From Polyodon spathula (taxonomy: Eukaryota > Chordata > Actinopteri > Acipenseriformes > Polyodontidae), in NCBI RefSeq assembly GCF_017654505.1, contig NC_054549.1:496001-560000 (forward strand): a stretch of 64,000 bases of DNA. The letters are read 5' to 3'. A program made the position numbers and the translations under genes. This document shows, piece after piece, positions 1 through 9,677 of this stretch; positions within the stretch are counted from its first letter, which is position 1, and every line of letters starts with the position of its first letter. The notes beneath the pieces were generated by a model. That model was not told the DNA's origin and made no database searches. It saw only the letters and a list, made by a program, of their open reading frames with translations.

Positions 1-425
1 CAGGAGGTGGGTTTTTTGTGTGTGTATGTGTTATAAATAGGTGTGTGTGATTATTGTAAACAGTTAATAAAGAACCCGACGCTCCTGGGAGAGCCTGTCT
101 GCTGTGTGACTGCCAGCTGTGGGATACTAATCAGCAGGTAGGTGTGTCCCAGCGGGGCGTCAGGTATAAAAAGGTCCCATTTACACACCTCAGGCCTCAC
201 GCATGAACCCACAGACGTGTGAGGAGGACAGCATCCGCTCCAGAGGGAAAGAACCAAGGAGTAATACATAAAACCTTCAACTATCAGAAGGGTTCTGTGA
301 AGATGCTGGCGGAGCAGATCTATGTCAGTTTAGGGATGTTAATCCCACAATAGTACAGTGAGGGTTTCGTAATGTAGCAGGTTCCTGGAGTGGGACCCCC
401 TGTGTAGGAGAGTAGCACACTCCAT
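1..425. other. Unassigned sequence, possible LTR remnant
   Basis: No coding signal is visible. There is an AATAAA-like motif near 67-73 and a TATA-like GTATAAAAAGG near 163-173, so this could be a remnant of an LTR or other promoter-bearing repeat. The element family is not recognised. Confidence 0.25.
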
Positions 426-1271
426 TTTCACGACTTTTATTTGTAGTGTTTTTATTTGTAGTGTTTTTGTATAGTGTTTTTATTTGTAGTGTTTCTGTAG
501 AGTTTTTATTTGTAGTGTTTTTGTATAGTGTTTTTATTTGTAGTGTTTTTATAGTGTTTTCATTTGTAGTGTTTTTGTAGTGTTTTTATTTGTAGTTTTT
601 ATTTGTAGTGTTTTTATAGTGTTTTTATTTGTAGTGTTTTTGTATAGTGTTTTTATTTGTAGTGTTTTTATAGTGTTTTTATTTGTAGTGTTTTTGTATA
701 GTGTTTTTATTTGTTGTGTTTTTATAGTGTTTTCATTTGTAGTGTTTTTGTAGTGTTTTATAGTGTTTTTATTTGTAGTGTTTTTGTAGTGTTTTTATTT
801 GTAGTGTTTTTGTATAGTGTTTTTATTTGTAGTGTTTTTATAGTGTTTTTATTTGTAGTGTTTTTGTATAGTGTTTTTATTTGTAGTGTTTTTATAGTGT
901 TTTTATTTGTAGTGTTTTTGTATAGTGTTTTTATTTGTAGTGTTTTTGTAGTGTTTTTTTTGTAGTGTTTTTGTAGTGTTTTTATTTGTAGTGTTTTTAT
1001 AGTGTTTTTATTTGTAGTGTTTTTGTAGTGTTTTTATTTGTAGTGTTTTTATAGTGTTTTTATTTGTAGTGTTTTTGTAGTGTTTTTATAGTGTTTTTAT
1101 TTGTAGTGTTTCTGTAGAGTTTTTATTTGTAGTGTTTGTATAGTGTTTTTATTGTGGTGCTTTTTGGTACTGCTTTTATTTGTAGTGTTTTTGTAGTGTT
1201 TTTATTTGTAGTATTTTTGTAGTGTTTTTGTAGTGTTTTTATTTGTAGTGTTTTTGTATAGTGTTTTCATT
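426..1271 (+). repeat. T-rich minisatellite, units GTGTTTTTATTTGTA and GTGTTTTTGTATA
   Basis: About 850 bp of alternating 11-15 bp units built from GTGTTTTT followed by ATTTGTA, GTA or ATA. The order of long and short units is irregular, and the right end has point variants such as GTGCTTTTTGG near 1,157. The 84-codon open frame at 711-965 is only the repeat read through (SVFICSVFVVF-type) and is not a gene. The array directly abuts an LTR-like repeat on its right. Confidence 0.9.
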
Positions 1272-1319
1272 TTGCCTTTTGTACATTTGAGTATATGCCC
1301 TCCATGCGCTACCATTGCT

Positions 1320-1990
1320 GGTAGTGGCACTTGAGCTCAGTTTGTTTGTAAATAAATCCTGTGTGCTTGTGGGACATTGTGTCAAGCTGAACCTCTGTCT
1401 CGATCTCCTGCCTGTCACTTCATTCCAGGATTGGAAGTCAGCCATCACAGAAAGGAGGAGGATCCACAATACTGCAAGTCTTTGCCCCAAAATGGTCACC
1501 GATGTGTCAATTGTAGATTGGAGGAAAAGCAATTGCACTCGCTACCAAAAGGGGCGTGACTGGTGATATAAAAGGGGATTTGGCTTAGCAATCTGTTCCT
1601 TCGTTAAGGTTAGGGCTAGGGTCATCCTTCAGGAAAAGCCCGGAAGGACCCGTGTTGTGTTTATTGTTCTGTGAGTGTTTTGTTTGTTTGTCACTAGTTG
1701 CTACTGTTTGTTATTATCAGTCAACAGCTAACACATTCCGGAGCTGTCGCCAGAAGCCAGCACAAACTCGAACATCACTGCACCTGTCTCACGATAAACT
1801 GTATTTACACCACGAGCACTACAGCACTCACCCAGGACAGGTGACTGTGTTTGTATAGTGGGTTTGCACTTTTAAAGCACCCTTTCTAATTGGATCATCA
1901 CCTGTCTCTTCTTGCGCACTGCATCACTCCTACACCTGTACCCTGCCAACCACGTTGCCACACTCCCCTATACGTTTGCATCTATAGGGA
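1320..1990 (+). mobile_element. LTR-like repeat, family X, copy A (5' part lost)
   Basis: This aligns by eye with the copies at 3,950-5,345 and 46,395-47,131. Shared blocks in order are TTCATTCCAGG, a GATTGGAG...AATTGCACTCGCTA block near 1,518-1,545, a TATA-like ATATAAAAGG at 1,565-1,575, CAACAGCTAACAC with GCTGTCGCCAGAAGCCAGCA near 1,724-1,760, and ACACCACGAGCAC near 1,808. The promoter-like TATA in a 700-bp non-coding repeat suggests a solo LTR. No internal retroviral genes are linked to it. The family name is mine. Confidence 0.5.
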
Positions 1991-2044
1991 GGAGCAAGGT
2001 CATTTTAGTTAGGAGTATTTTGGATTCTATTCGCTGAGCCACCA

Positions 2045-2400
2045 GCATTCAGTGGAGCTCAGACAGCACAGGAGTGATATGATGATGAGCCTTAGTCCCA
2101 GTTAAGACATGTGCAGCTGAATTCTGTATGAGTTGCAGACGATTTAGAGTCTCATGTGGAAGTCTTGAAGAATCAAGACCTCCACTGACGTCACGTTTAA
2201 AAGGGTGGATTCGTGCATTGCTCCTCAGATGGAACAATGACACCTTTGTAACATCCTGAAAATGTGCTTCACAGAGGACCCCAGGATTTCTCACTTCAGA
2301 GCTCAAAGGGACATTTCCAATAGTGATGGATGCTAAAGTCGTGGTTAGAAGGAGTTGCCTGGGCCCCAATAGCATTGTCAGTCTTATTTACATTTAATTG
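2045..2400 (-). mobile_element. L2-like LINE fragment, reverse transcriptase C-terminal region
   Basis: The minus-strand translation (2,375-2,049) contains SSEVRNPGVLCEAHF, VSLFHLRSNARIHPF and LNRLQLIQNSAAHVLTGTK followed by HHITPVLSELH. These are conserved blocks downstream of the RT core in fish L2-like LINEs. A stretch normally found between the ARIHPF and LNRLQLIQN blocks is missing, so this is an internally deleted fragment. It lies in the same orientation as the fragment at 2,560-3,200. Confidence 0.7.
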
Positions 2401-2559
2401 TAAGAAATTCTTACTCATCCATAGCTGAATTTCAGACATGCACCTTTTCAGTGTCCAGGGAGTCAGGCATATAAGATTTTTCAGTAAAGCTGAGTGTGAT
2501 CAGCATACAAATGAAAACTGATGTTATGCTGTTGAATAATAGCTCCCAGCAGTAACATG

Positions 2560-3200
2560 TAATATAATAAACTTTATTTATATATTTCATGCAAAAAGCA
2601 GCTCAAAGCGCTTTACAAAGAAAATACATTTAAAATACAAAGAAAATAAGCATGTATACTAAAGGAGAGAATTTTAAAAAGAATTAAGAATTAATAAAAA
2701 AAAAAAAAACTGTATAATACAAACTACAAGAAAACATTCATTTTAACCCATTGAGGCAACAGGAAGAAAACACATTCGTAGTACATTCAATTTTAAAAGG
2801 CTATATAATAAAGATGTGTCTTGTTTTAAAAATTGAGAGTGCCTCTCTGACAGGGTGGCCGTGAGTTCACGGTCTGGGAGCATTATAACAAAAAGCAGCC
2901 TCTCCTTTCCTTTTGCAATTTACCCTCGGAACACAAAGCAAGTCTCTGTCAGCTGACCTCAATGTACGCACAAGCTTCTTTGTTTTAGTTAGAACCCTAG
3001 CTTTGTAGATGTGACAAAACATACAGACTTGGAAGACCAGAACACAAAGCACCGCAGTAGTCCAATCTAGATGAGATGAAGGCATGAGCTTCTTTCTCAG
3101 CATCAAACAAGGAATTAAATCTAGAGCAGAATAGAACACTGTGGTACTCCAGTGTGGTGAAGGGTGATTCTGAATCCCCCTTCACCAGACTGCTCACAAA
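2560..3200 (-). mobile_element. L2-like LINE 3' fragment with 3' UTR
   Basis: Minus-strand frames give DAEKEAHAFISSRLDYC and GALCSGLPSL at 3,100-3,020, then LRSADRDLLCVPRVNCK and GEAAFCYNAP at 2,960-2,875. This is the order seen at the C-terminus of L2-like LINE proteins, but a frameshift separates the two parts. The low-coordinate end (2,570-2,625) carries the CAAAGCGCTTTACAAAG type 3' UTR found next to the other L2-like pieces at 51.7 and 52.3 kb. A dead fragment. Confidence 0.65.
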
Positions 3201-3260
3201 CTCACAGCTTCCTATAGATGTTTCGCATTGCTCTAACCCAATAGACAGACATGTATAACC

Positions 3261-3880
3261 TGTTGTGAGGGGTACACCTCGCCCCTGTGTGCATATGTGT
3301 TATTTTATATTTGTATTTGTTGTATCAAAAGGCCCCATCCAGTCAAAATTATGAGAATGCCTGGTCAACAGTGAGTGATTGTTGACAAACTGTCTATTGA
3401 TCACGTATATCAGAACCCATGCAGAATGTGGTCGAGGGATTAACTAGACAATTGATTGCCAGTTAATCCCTCGGCCACAATACAAATTGGCTGAACAGGG
3501 AGTTTGAGTTCAGAGGTGGAACGAGAGACGTGAGTCATGAGACACGAGAGTCAGTACAGAAAGCAATTGCTACCCGCAATGTCATGGTTTACATATATGT
3601 AATTTATTGTAAAGCATTGCAATGTTACAGGACTCTACACATTGCATAGGTTTCTTATGGAGGGCAGTATAATACATTGAAAATAAACTGTATTAATGAA
3701 TGCAACGGTAATCAATGCAATACCTATAATATAATATTTCCACATGTGTTTCGTAAGCACTGTGTTTTAATGCTTATTTTGTGAGGTTATTGTTGAACTG
3801 CTGATTGTCCCTCATTTTGTCACCTTGTTTGTCCCTTTGAAGTTCTATTAAGATGCTTGCTGCTCCAAACCCGTTGCAGT
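3261..3880 (+). mobile_element. Possible solo LTR related to the LTRs at 25.6 and 33.1 kb
   Basis: It starts TGTTGTGAGGGG and continues CGCCCCTGTGTGCATATGTG, resembling the CCCCTGTGTATATTTCTATG start of the LTR at 25,581. A later GTTCAGAGGTGGAACGAGAG (3,501-3,520) matches GTTCAGAGGCGGAACGAGAG on the minus strand of the LTR at 33,097-33,647. The right end is not well defined and no target duplication was found. Confidence 0.35.
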
Positions 3881-3949
3881 GTTATTGTTGTTTCAGTTGG
3901 GGAACTCATGAGATAGATAACTTATTTATTACAGATTAAACACAATAGC

Positions 3950-5345
3950 ACATTTATGCATGCATGACAGAGAAAGAATGAATCTTGGTTATAAATCTCC
4001 CTCCCGACCTGTGAGGACGCTGTGTAAAGGGAACAGTGTGCCCTGGACTGGATGGTCTGACGATTCATTCCAGGGAAAGGTGGAAGTTGGCCATCTAGAA
4101 AGGGTGCAGAGCCATAGTACACCAAGTCATCGCCCCAGATGGGCGCTGATGTGGCAATCGCGGATTGGAGAAAAATCGATTGCACTCGTTAACCAAGGGG
4201 GTGTGGCTGAAGGTACAAAAGGGGATGTGGCTGAGTGAACTGCTCCTTTGTTCTGATTGTGAGAGAACCTCTGAAGGAGGTGTTTAGGGTTTGTTTTGTC
4301 ATTTCTAATTGTTCTTGTTTGTTCTTGGTAGATGACTAGCACATTCTGGGAGCTCTAAAGGCCTCTAAAGGCCAGTACCGACTCGGACAGCACTGCACTG
4401 TTGCTCACTAACAAACTGTACTTCACTAATCACACGCCAGCACTCACTAACAAACTGTACTTCACCATTCGCACGCCAGCACTCACTAACAAACTGTACT
4501 TCACCATTCGCAAGCCAGCACTCACTAACAAACTGTACTTCACCACTCGCACACCAGCACTCACTAACAAACTGTACTTCACCACTTGCACGCCAGCACT
4601 CACTAACAAACTGTACTTCACTAATCACACGCCAGCACTCACTAACAAACTGTACTTCACCACTCGCACGCCAGCACTCACTAACAAGCTGTACTTCACC
4701 ACTCGCACGCCAGCACTCACTAACAAACTGTACTTCACCATTCGCACGCCAGCACTCACTAACAAACTGTACTTCACCACTCGCACGCCAGCACTCACTA
4801 ACAAACTGTACTTCACCACTCGCACGCCAGCACTCACTAACAAGCACTCACTAACAACTGTACTTCACCATTCGCACGCCAGCACTCACTAACAAACTGT
4901 ACTTCACCACTCGCACGCCAGCACTCACTAACAAACTGTACTTCACCACTCGCACACCAGCACTCACTAACAAACTGTACTTCACCACTTGCACGCCAGC
5001 ACTCACTAACAAACTGTACTTCACTAATCACACGCCAGCACTCACTAACAAACTGTACTTCACCACTCGCACGCCAGCACTCACTAACAAGCTGTACTTC
5101 ACCATTCGCACGCCAGCACTCACTAACAAACTGTACTTCACCACTCGCACGCCAGCACTCACTCTGGACTTGGGATCCTGTTTGTGTTTATACTGGGTTT
5201 ATTATTTCAGGACTGTAACCCGTGTTTTAAACTGTGTGATACACGTGATAATCATTGAACAAGTAATTACGTTGTTTGCGATAGGTACTGCTATTTCCAT
5301 TGACAATGTCTGCTTATTGACACTTGATGACTTGATTTGACTGAC
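3950..5345 (+). mobile_element. LTR-like repeat, family X, copy B, expanded by an internal minisatellite
   Basis: This copy starts near ATGACAGAGAAAGAATGA and shares CTCCCTCCCGACCTGTGAGG, CATCTAGAAAGGG, GCGGATTGGAG, TCGATTGCACTCGTTA and the TCTGGACTTG block with the copy at 46.4 kb. Copies A and D hold one unexpanded version of the CTAACAAACTGTACTTCACCAC segment. Here it is amplified about 20 times (4,402-5,163), which roughly doubles the length of the element. The element then resumes with CTCTGGACTTGGGATCC. Confidence 0.55.
4402..5163 (+). repeat. 39-bp minisatellite inside an LTR-like repeat
   Basis: About 19-20 direct copies of a 39-bp unit containing CTCACTAACAAACTGTACTT and CACCACTCGCACGCCAG. 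Because 39 is divisible by 3, several frames stay open (for example LTNKLYFTTRTPA repeated on the plus strand). These are not genes. A partial unit near 4,838-4,862 (CTAACAAGCACTCACTAACA) breaks the register. A few variants recur (ATTCGCAC, CTAATCACAC, ACTTGCAC) in the same order in the left and right halves, which suggests block duplication. Confidence 0.92.
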
Positions 5346-5704
5346 TGATTAAAAGTGAGTTCCCTGCCTGAACCATGCTTTGCTTCATTTCTTCAGCTCA
5401 TAAGCTGGAAGTATAAAGGTATTCCAATTACGTTTCTCAAACTGTTTCTTTAAGGGTATTTCAAGCACACTGCACTGCTTGTAGAATTATTCATTATTCC
5501 CCATTACTTTGTAATGAAAACAACGAGAGTACTTTAAAGTGCCCATGTGGGTCACTGTAGTGACCCGATTAATAAACACAAAGGAATTGAAAATGAATAT
5601 CAAATGAAGCAAGCTTGGTTTAGCTGTGAGTCCTCTGTTTGCTCCAACTCATTTGCAGATGCATTCAGTTAGAAGTGAATGTAAATGAAACACAATAGGA
5701 GATT
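5164..5704. other. Tail of LTR-like copy B followed by unassigned A+T-rich sequence
   Basis: Up to about 5,345 the sequence continues the family X repeat. From there to 5,704 I see no coding signal, RNA gene or known repeat. Confidence 0.3.
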
Positions 5705-5825
5705 GTGACAGCGATTGAATGATTCTTGGTGTTAGATCTCCTTCCCGACCTGTGAGGGTGCTGAGTAATGGGAACAGAGTACCGTGGACTAGATGGCCCG
5801 ACAGTACATTCCCAGCTTACCCGTG
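5705..5825 (+). mobile_element. LTR-like repeat, family X, copy C (5' end only)
   Basis: It starts TGTGACAGCGATTGAATGAT and continues with CTTCCCGACCTGTGAGGGTG. This matches the first 120 bp of the copy at 46,395, which begins TGTGACAGAGACAGAACGAT. It ends abruptly where a CR1-like LINE fragment follows. Confidence 0.55.
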
Positions 5826-5879
5826 GCCCCTGATTCTGTAATCTGACTTGTGAAAAATAATTCTTAGTAGTTACTTTGT

Positions 5880-6105
5880 TAAACCCAGACTCCCCTCCTT
5901 TCTATCTTCATATGACATACCCTTCAATCCTGGAATTAATCGTGTTGCTCTCCTCTGTACTCTCTCCAATGCCTCAATGCCTTTTTTATGATATGAGGAC
6001 CAAAACTGGACACAGTATTCTAGGTGTGGTTGTATAAGTGCAATGTATCATTTTAATATAACTTCTTTTGATTTGAATTCAACTGTCTTGGTTATATAAC
6101 TAGTG
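5880..6105 (-). mobile_element. CR1-like LINE fragment (degenerate)
   Basis: The minus strand reads as a decayed version of the region just after the RT core of the intact LINE at 9,678-12,587: LVRPHLEYCVQFWSP, ALERVQRRATRIIPG and the following block. The corresponding plus-strand words here are CACAGTATTCTAGGTGTGG and TCAATCCTGGAATTAATCGT. It is clearly older than the 42.3-kb and 56.8-kb copies. Confidence 0.65.
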
Positions 6106-6246
6106 TTGTGTGTAAAAGACATGCTATACCTTTAAGAACCTAATTACCAATTGAGAACACACAGGCTGCTCGTTAGGTGTTCTAATTGTCTTTTTGTAGG
6201 TAAACGTACTTAAACCGAGTCAATCATCATTCGAAGGAAAGTTTTT

Positions 6247-7117
6247 GTGTGGAGTGTGGAGGTGGAGTGTGGAGTGTGGAGGTGGATGTGGAGTGTGGAG
6301 GTGGAGGTGGAGGTGGAGTGTGGAGTGTGGAGGTGGAGTGTGGAGTGTGGAGTGTGGAGGTGGAGTGTGGAGTGTGGAGTGTGGAGGTGGAGGTGGAGTG
6401 TGGAGTGTGGAGGTGGAGTGTGGAGTGTGGAGTGTGGAGTGTGGAGTGTGGAGTGTGGAGTGTGGAGTGTGGAGGTGGAGTGTGGAGTGTGGAGTGTGGA
6501 GTGTGGAGTGTGGAGTGTGGAGGTGGAGGTGGAGTGTGGAGTGTGGAGTGTGGAGTGTGGAGGTGGAGGTGGAGGTGGAGTGTGGAGTGTGGAGTGTGGA
6601 GTGTGGAGTGTGGAGTGTGGAGTGTGGAGTGTGGAGTGTGGAGTGTGGAGGTGGAGTGTGGAGTGTGGAGGTGGAGTGTGGAGTGTGGAGTGTGGAGTGT
6701 GGAGGTGGAGTGGAGTGTGGAGTGTGGAGTGTGGAGTGTGGAGGTGGAGTGTGGAGTGTGGAGTGTGGAGTGTGGAGTGTGGAGGTGGAGGTGGAGGTGG
6801 AGTGTGGAGTGTGGAGGTGGAGTGTGGAGTGTGGAGGTGGAGTGTGGAGGTGGAGGTGGAGTGTGGAGTGTGGAGGTGGAGTGTGGAGTGTGGAGTGTGG
6901 AGTGTGGAGGTGGAGTGTGGAGTGTGGAGGTGGAGTGTGGAGGTGGAGGTGGAGTGTGGAGTGTGGAGTGTGGAGGTGGAGTGTGGAGGTGGAGTGTGGA
7001 GTGTGGAGTGTGGAGTGTGGAGGTGGAGTGTGGAGGTGGAGTGTGGAGGTGGAGTGTGGAGGTGTGGAAGTGGAGGTGGAGTGTGGAGTGTGGAGGTGGA
7101 GGTGGAGTGTGGAGGTG
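6247..7117 (+). repeat. G-rich minisatellite of GGAGTGT and GGAGGT units
   Basis: About 870 bp composed almost only of two short words, GGAGTGT (7 bp) and GGAGGT (6 bp), in irregular order. The plus strand is almost free of C, giving extreme strand asymmetry. All three frames on both strands remain open for about 300-370 codons (VEC/GVW and LHTPHST types). None resembles a protein, and they should not be annotated as genes. Confidence 0.93.
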
Positions 7118-7420
7118 GAGGGAAAAGGAAGGCATGGATAAGAGCACAATCAAAAGTGTGCAATGTGATTATAAAAGTAAAAAAACTGAAATGGCAGAGT
7201 GGGCCGGACATGTAGCAAGAAGAGCAGACCATCGCTGGACCAAAGAGATACTAGACTGGATCCCAAGAGAGATAAAGCAACCAAGAAGAAGACCTCCAGG
7301 AAGAGGGCAAGATGAAATTAGGAAACATGCCAGAGCAACGCGGTCTCGTTGACCTACTCCCTGTGGCTTCTGTCCGAAGACAATCTTGGAGAATCAAATC
7401 TTTGTGTGGGTTGTAGTAGT
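7118..7420 (+). mobile_element. LINE C-terminal fragment, W-GH-R-RWT type
   Basis: A plus-strand frame gives MAEWAGHVARRADHRWTKE, then ILDWIPREIKQPRRRPPGRG and QDEIRKHARATRSR. The WxGHxxRxxDxRWT...GRP..D.I pattern is typical of the extreme C-terminus of several non-LTR retrotransposon RT proteins. A second copy on the minus strand at 17,245-17,385 shares GATCCCAAGAGA and GATGAAATTAGGAAACA. The clade (RTE-like or other) is not determined. Only the last roughly 100 codons survive. Confidence 0.6.
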
Positions 7421-7509
7421 ATATAGAGGGAGTCTGAGAGAAAAAAATGACACCAAAGTTTGGTGCTTCTTTCATTTGTTTGGTGTGCAAGGTAATCAAA
7501 CATGCAATC

Positions 7510-8920
7510 TTCAGGTGTAAAAAAGTTATTGCCCCCCTAGTTAACTCAAACCAATTAAAGGGATAATTAGGGTCAGCTGTTTGAATGCCTTGGTTAACAA
7601 TCAGGCCTGATTTAGGTCAGCCCTGCCCAATATAAATCTGACTGACTTTGGCCCATAATTACCATCAGAGTGAAGTTGTCAGCACACAGGTTCTAGAGGC
7701 ACATCGTGTCACGATCAAAAGAACTTCCTGAAGACCTCTGGAAAAAGGTTGTTTATGCCTATCAGTCTGGAAAGGGTTATAAAGCCACTTCTAAGGCTCT
7801 GGGGCTCCACCAAACCACAGTCGGAGCCATATTGTCCAAATGGAGAAAGTTTGGGACAGTAGTGAATGTTACCAGGAGTGGCCGTCCTGCCAAAATATCT
7901 CCAAGAGCAAGGCGTAAAATCGTCCAGGAAGTCACAAGAACCCTAGAACAACATCCAGGGATCTGTAGACCTCTCTTTCCTCGGCTAAGGTCAATGTTCA
8001 TGACTCCACCATAAGAAAGACACTGGGAAAAAATGGGATTGATGGTAGAGTAGCAAGGTGGAAACCACTGCTCACTAAGAAGAACATGAATACTCGTCTC
8101 AAGTTTGCCGAAAAGCACCTGGATGATCTGGAACAATGTTCTATGGATAGATGAGTCAAAAATGGAACTTTTTGGCCAACATGGGCCCCATTATGTCTGG
8201 CGAAAACCAAACATTACATTCCACAGTAAGAACCTCATATCAACGGTCAAGCGTGGTGGTGGTAGTGTCATGATTTGTGATGCCTTGCTGCATCAGGAGC
8301 TGGACGATGTGCCATCATTGAAGGAGCCATGAATTCTGATCTGTATCAGAGAATGCTATAGAAGAATGTCAGGCCATCCGTGCTGGAGCTGAAGCGCAGC
8401 TGCGTCATGCAGCAAGACAATGATCCGAAACACACAAGCAAGTCTACATCAGAATGGTTGAAGAACAAGAAATTTAAAGTTTTGAATTGACCTAGTCAAA
8501 GTCCAGACCTAAACCCCACTGAGATGTTGTGGCAGGACCTGAAACGAGCAGTTTATGCTCGAAAACCCACAAATTTCACTGAGTTGAAGCAGTTCTGCAT
8601 GAAAGAGTGGGCCAAAATTCCTCCACAACGCTGTGAGAGACTGATCAATAACTACAGGAAGTGTTTGGTTGCAGTTATTGCTGCTAAAGGTGGCGTAACC
8701 AGTTATTGAGTCTAAGGGGGCGATTACTTTTCACACAGGGACATTGAGTGTTTAACTTTCTTTATTAAATAAATGAAATGACTATCAAAATGTTGTGTTA
8801 TTTTTTCACTCAGGGTCCCTTTTATCTAATATTAGATTTTGGTTGAAGATCTGATAATCAAAAATATGCAAAAATGCAGAAAATCAGACAGGGGGCAAAT
8901 ACTTTTTCACGGTACTGTAT
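7510..8920 (+). mobile_element. Tc1-like DNA transposon, inactive
   Basis: The right terminus ends in GGGGGCAAATACTTTTTCAC then GGTACTGTA (8,891-8,919). The left side carries GTGTAAAAAAGTTATTGCCCCC near 7,517, an inverted relative of the right end (GTGAAAAAGTATTTGCCCCC when reversed). Between them lies a broken Tc1 transposase gene. The left outermost inverted-repeat bases are not recognisable, so the left boundary is approximate. A TA follows the right end, as expected for TA-targeting Tc1/mariner elements. Confidence 0.8.
7706..8709 (+). pseudogene. Tc1-like transposase pseudogene
   Basis: Intact Tc1 transposases are usually about 340 aa. Here the product is split over frames. 7,706-8,014 carries the N-terminal paired-like helix-turn-helix region (SRSKELPEDLWKKVV, GYKATSKALGLHQTTVGAI, then RSGRPAKISPRA). 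8,105-8,332 carries LWIDESKMELFG with the first catalytic Asp region. 8,380-8,520 gives [11 protein letters not shown] in another register. 8,490-8,709 has SPDLNPTEMLWQDLK and ends in GGVTSY. Frameshifts near 8,000 and 8,100-8,330 and in-frame stops near 8,360 and 8,488 make it non-functional. Mobilisation in trans would depend on intact ends, and the left end is damaged. Confidence 0.85.
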
Positions 8921-9677
8921 ATTAAAATGATGTTCGCCTCTCAGCACCCAATGACCGACTCACACACAGGAGGTGGATTTTACAAAAGATTTTACTTTTA
9001 TAAAAGCTTTAAATGAGAAAAGCAACAAATAAATAAATAAATAAAGTGTAATATCCCTTTAAGAGGAGCCATTGGGCTCCAGTACCTTTCTGTTCTGCCT
9101 CCAGGTCTGTCTACAGGTGGGCAAATTATTAGGTAAACCTGTTTTTCCACTTTTTTTCCCCTTTGTTAAGGTCAGGTGGTCATTGGGGAGGGGTGAGTTT
9201 GTTCTGTGTTTGGTAACAGAGTTAGGTTTTCTGGCTGCTCTGATTTTAACCAATCATCTACTAAAAAGGGTTATAAGGTCCTTTTAGGAAGAAGAAAGTA
9301 TTACAAGTACTAAAAACACATTTTGAAGAGTAGTTTGCTGACCTTGTCCTCATTTTTTCTGTTGGATTCCAAATACGTTTGTTGTTTTTTGTTGGAGTTT
9401 TCCTGGTTTTGTTTTGTATGGACAGATCCTCCAAGGATTTTCTACACATCTTCCCCAGATCTAATGTGATCTGCCCAATCTTTTTTTTTAGATTTTGGAT
9501 GTTTTAAATTTTTTTAAATTGTTTTCCAATTTGAGGAGCTGCAGGAGCTTGACCATTCTATTCGGGACTGCTGTGTATATATTAGTGGGGTGTTGGTTTG
9601 GGGTTATTTTTGGTCACTTGTAAATGTTGTGTCTACGTCATTAATGTTTCTGTACAATACATCTGTTTGTTGGTTAA
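8921..9677 (+). other. Probable 5' region of the adjacent CR1-like LINE plus unassigned flank
   Basis: No convincing ORF1 is seen. The stretch from about 9,040 to 9,677 runs into the LINE ORF without a recognisable boundary and may be LINE 5' UTR or a decayed ORF1. The in-frame codon immediately before the long ORF is a TAA stop (9,675-9,677). Confidence 0.35.

Noticed and set aside
4365..5031. Cys/Trp-rich repeat protein (VSECWRASGEVQF)
   Set aside because: Antisense reading of the 39-bp minisatellite; it starts and ends inside the array.
6210..7352. Six overlapping frames of about 300-370 codons
   Set aside because: All derive from the GGAGTGT/GGAGGT array. Only the last part of one plus frame (7,170-7,350) has protein-like content, and that is a LINE fragment.
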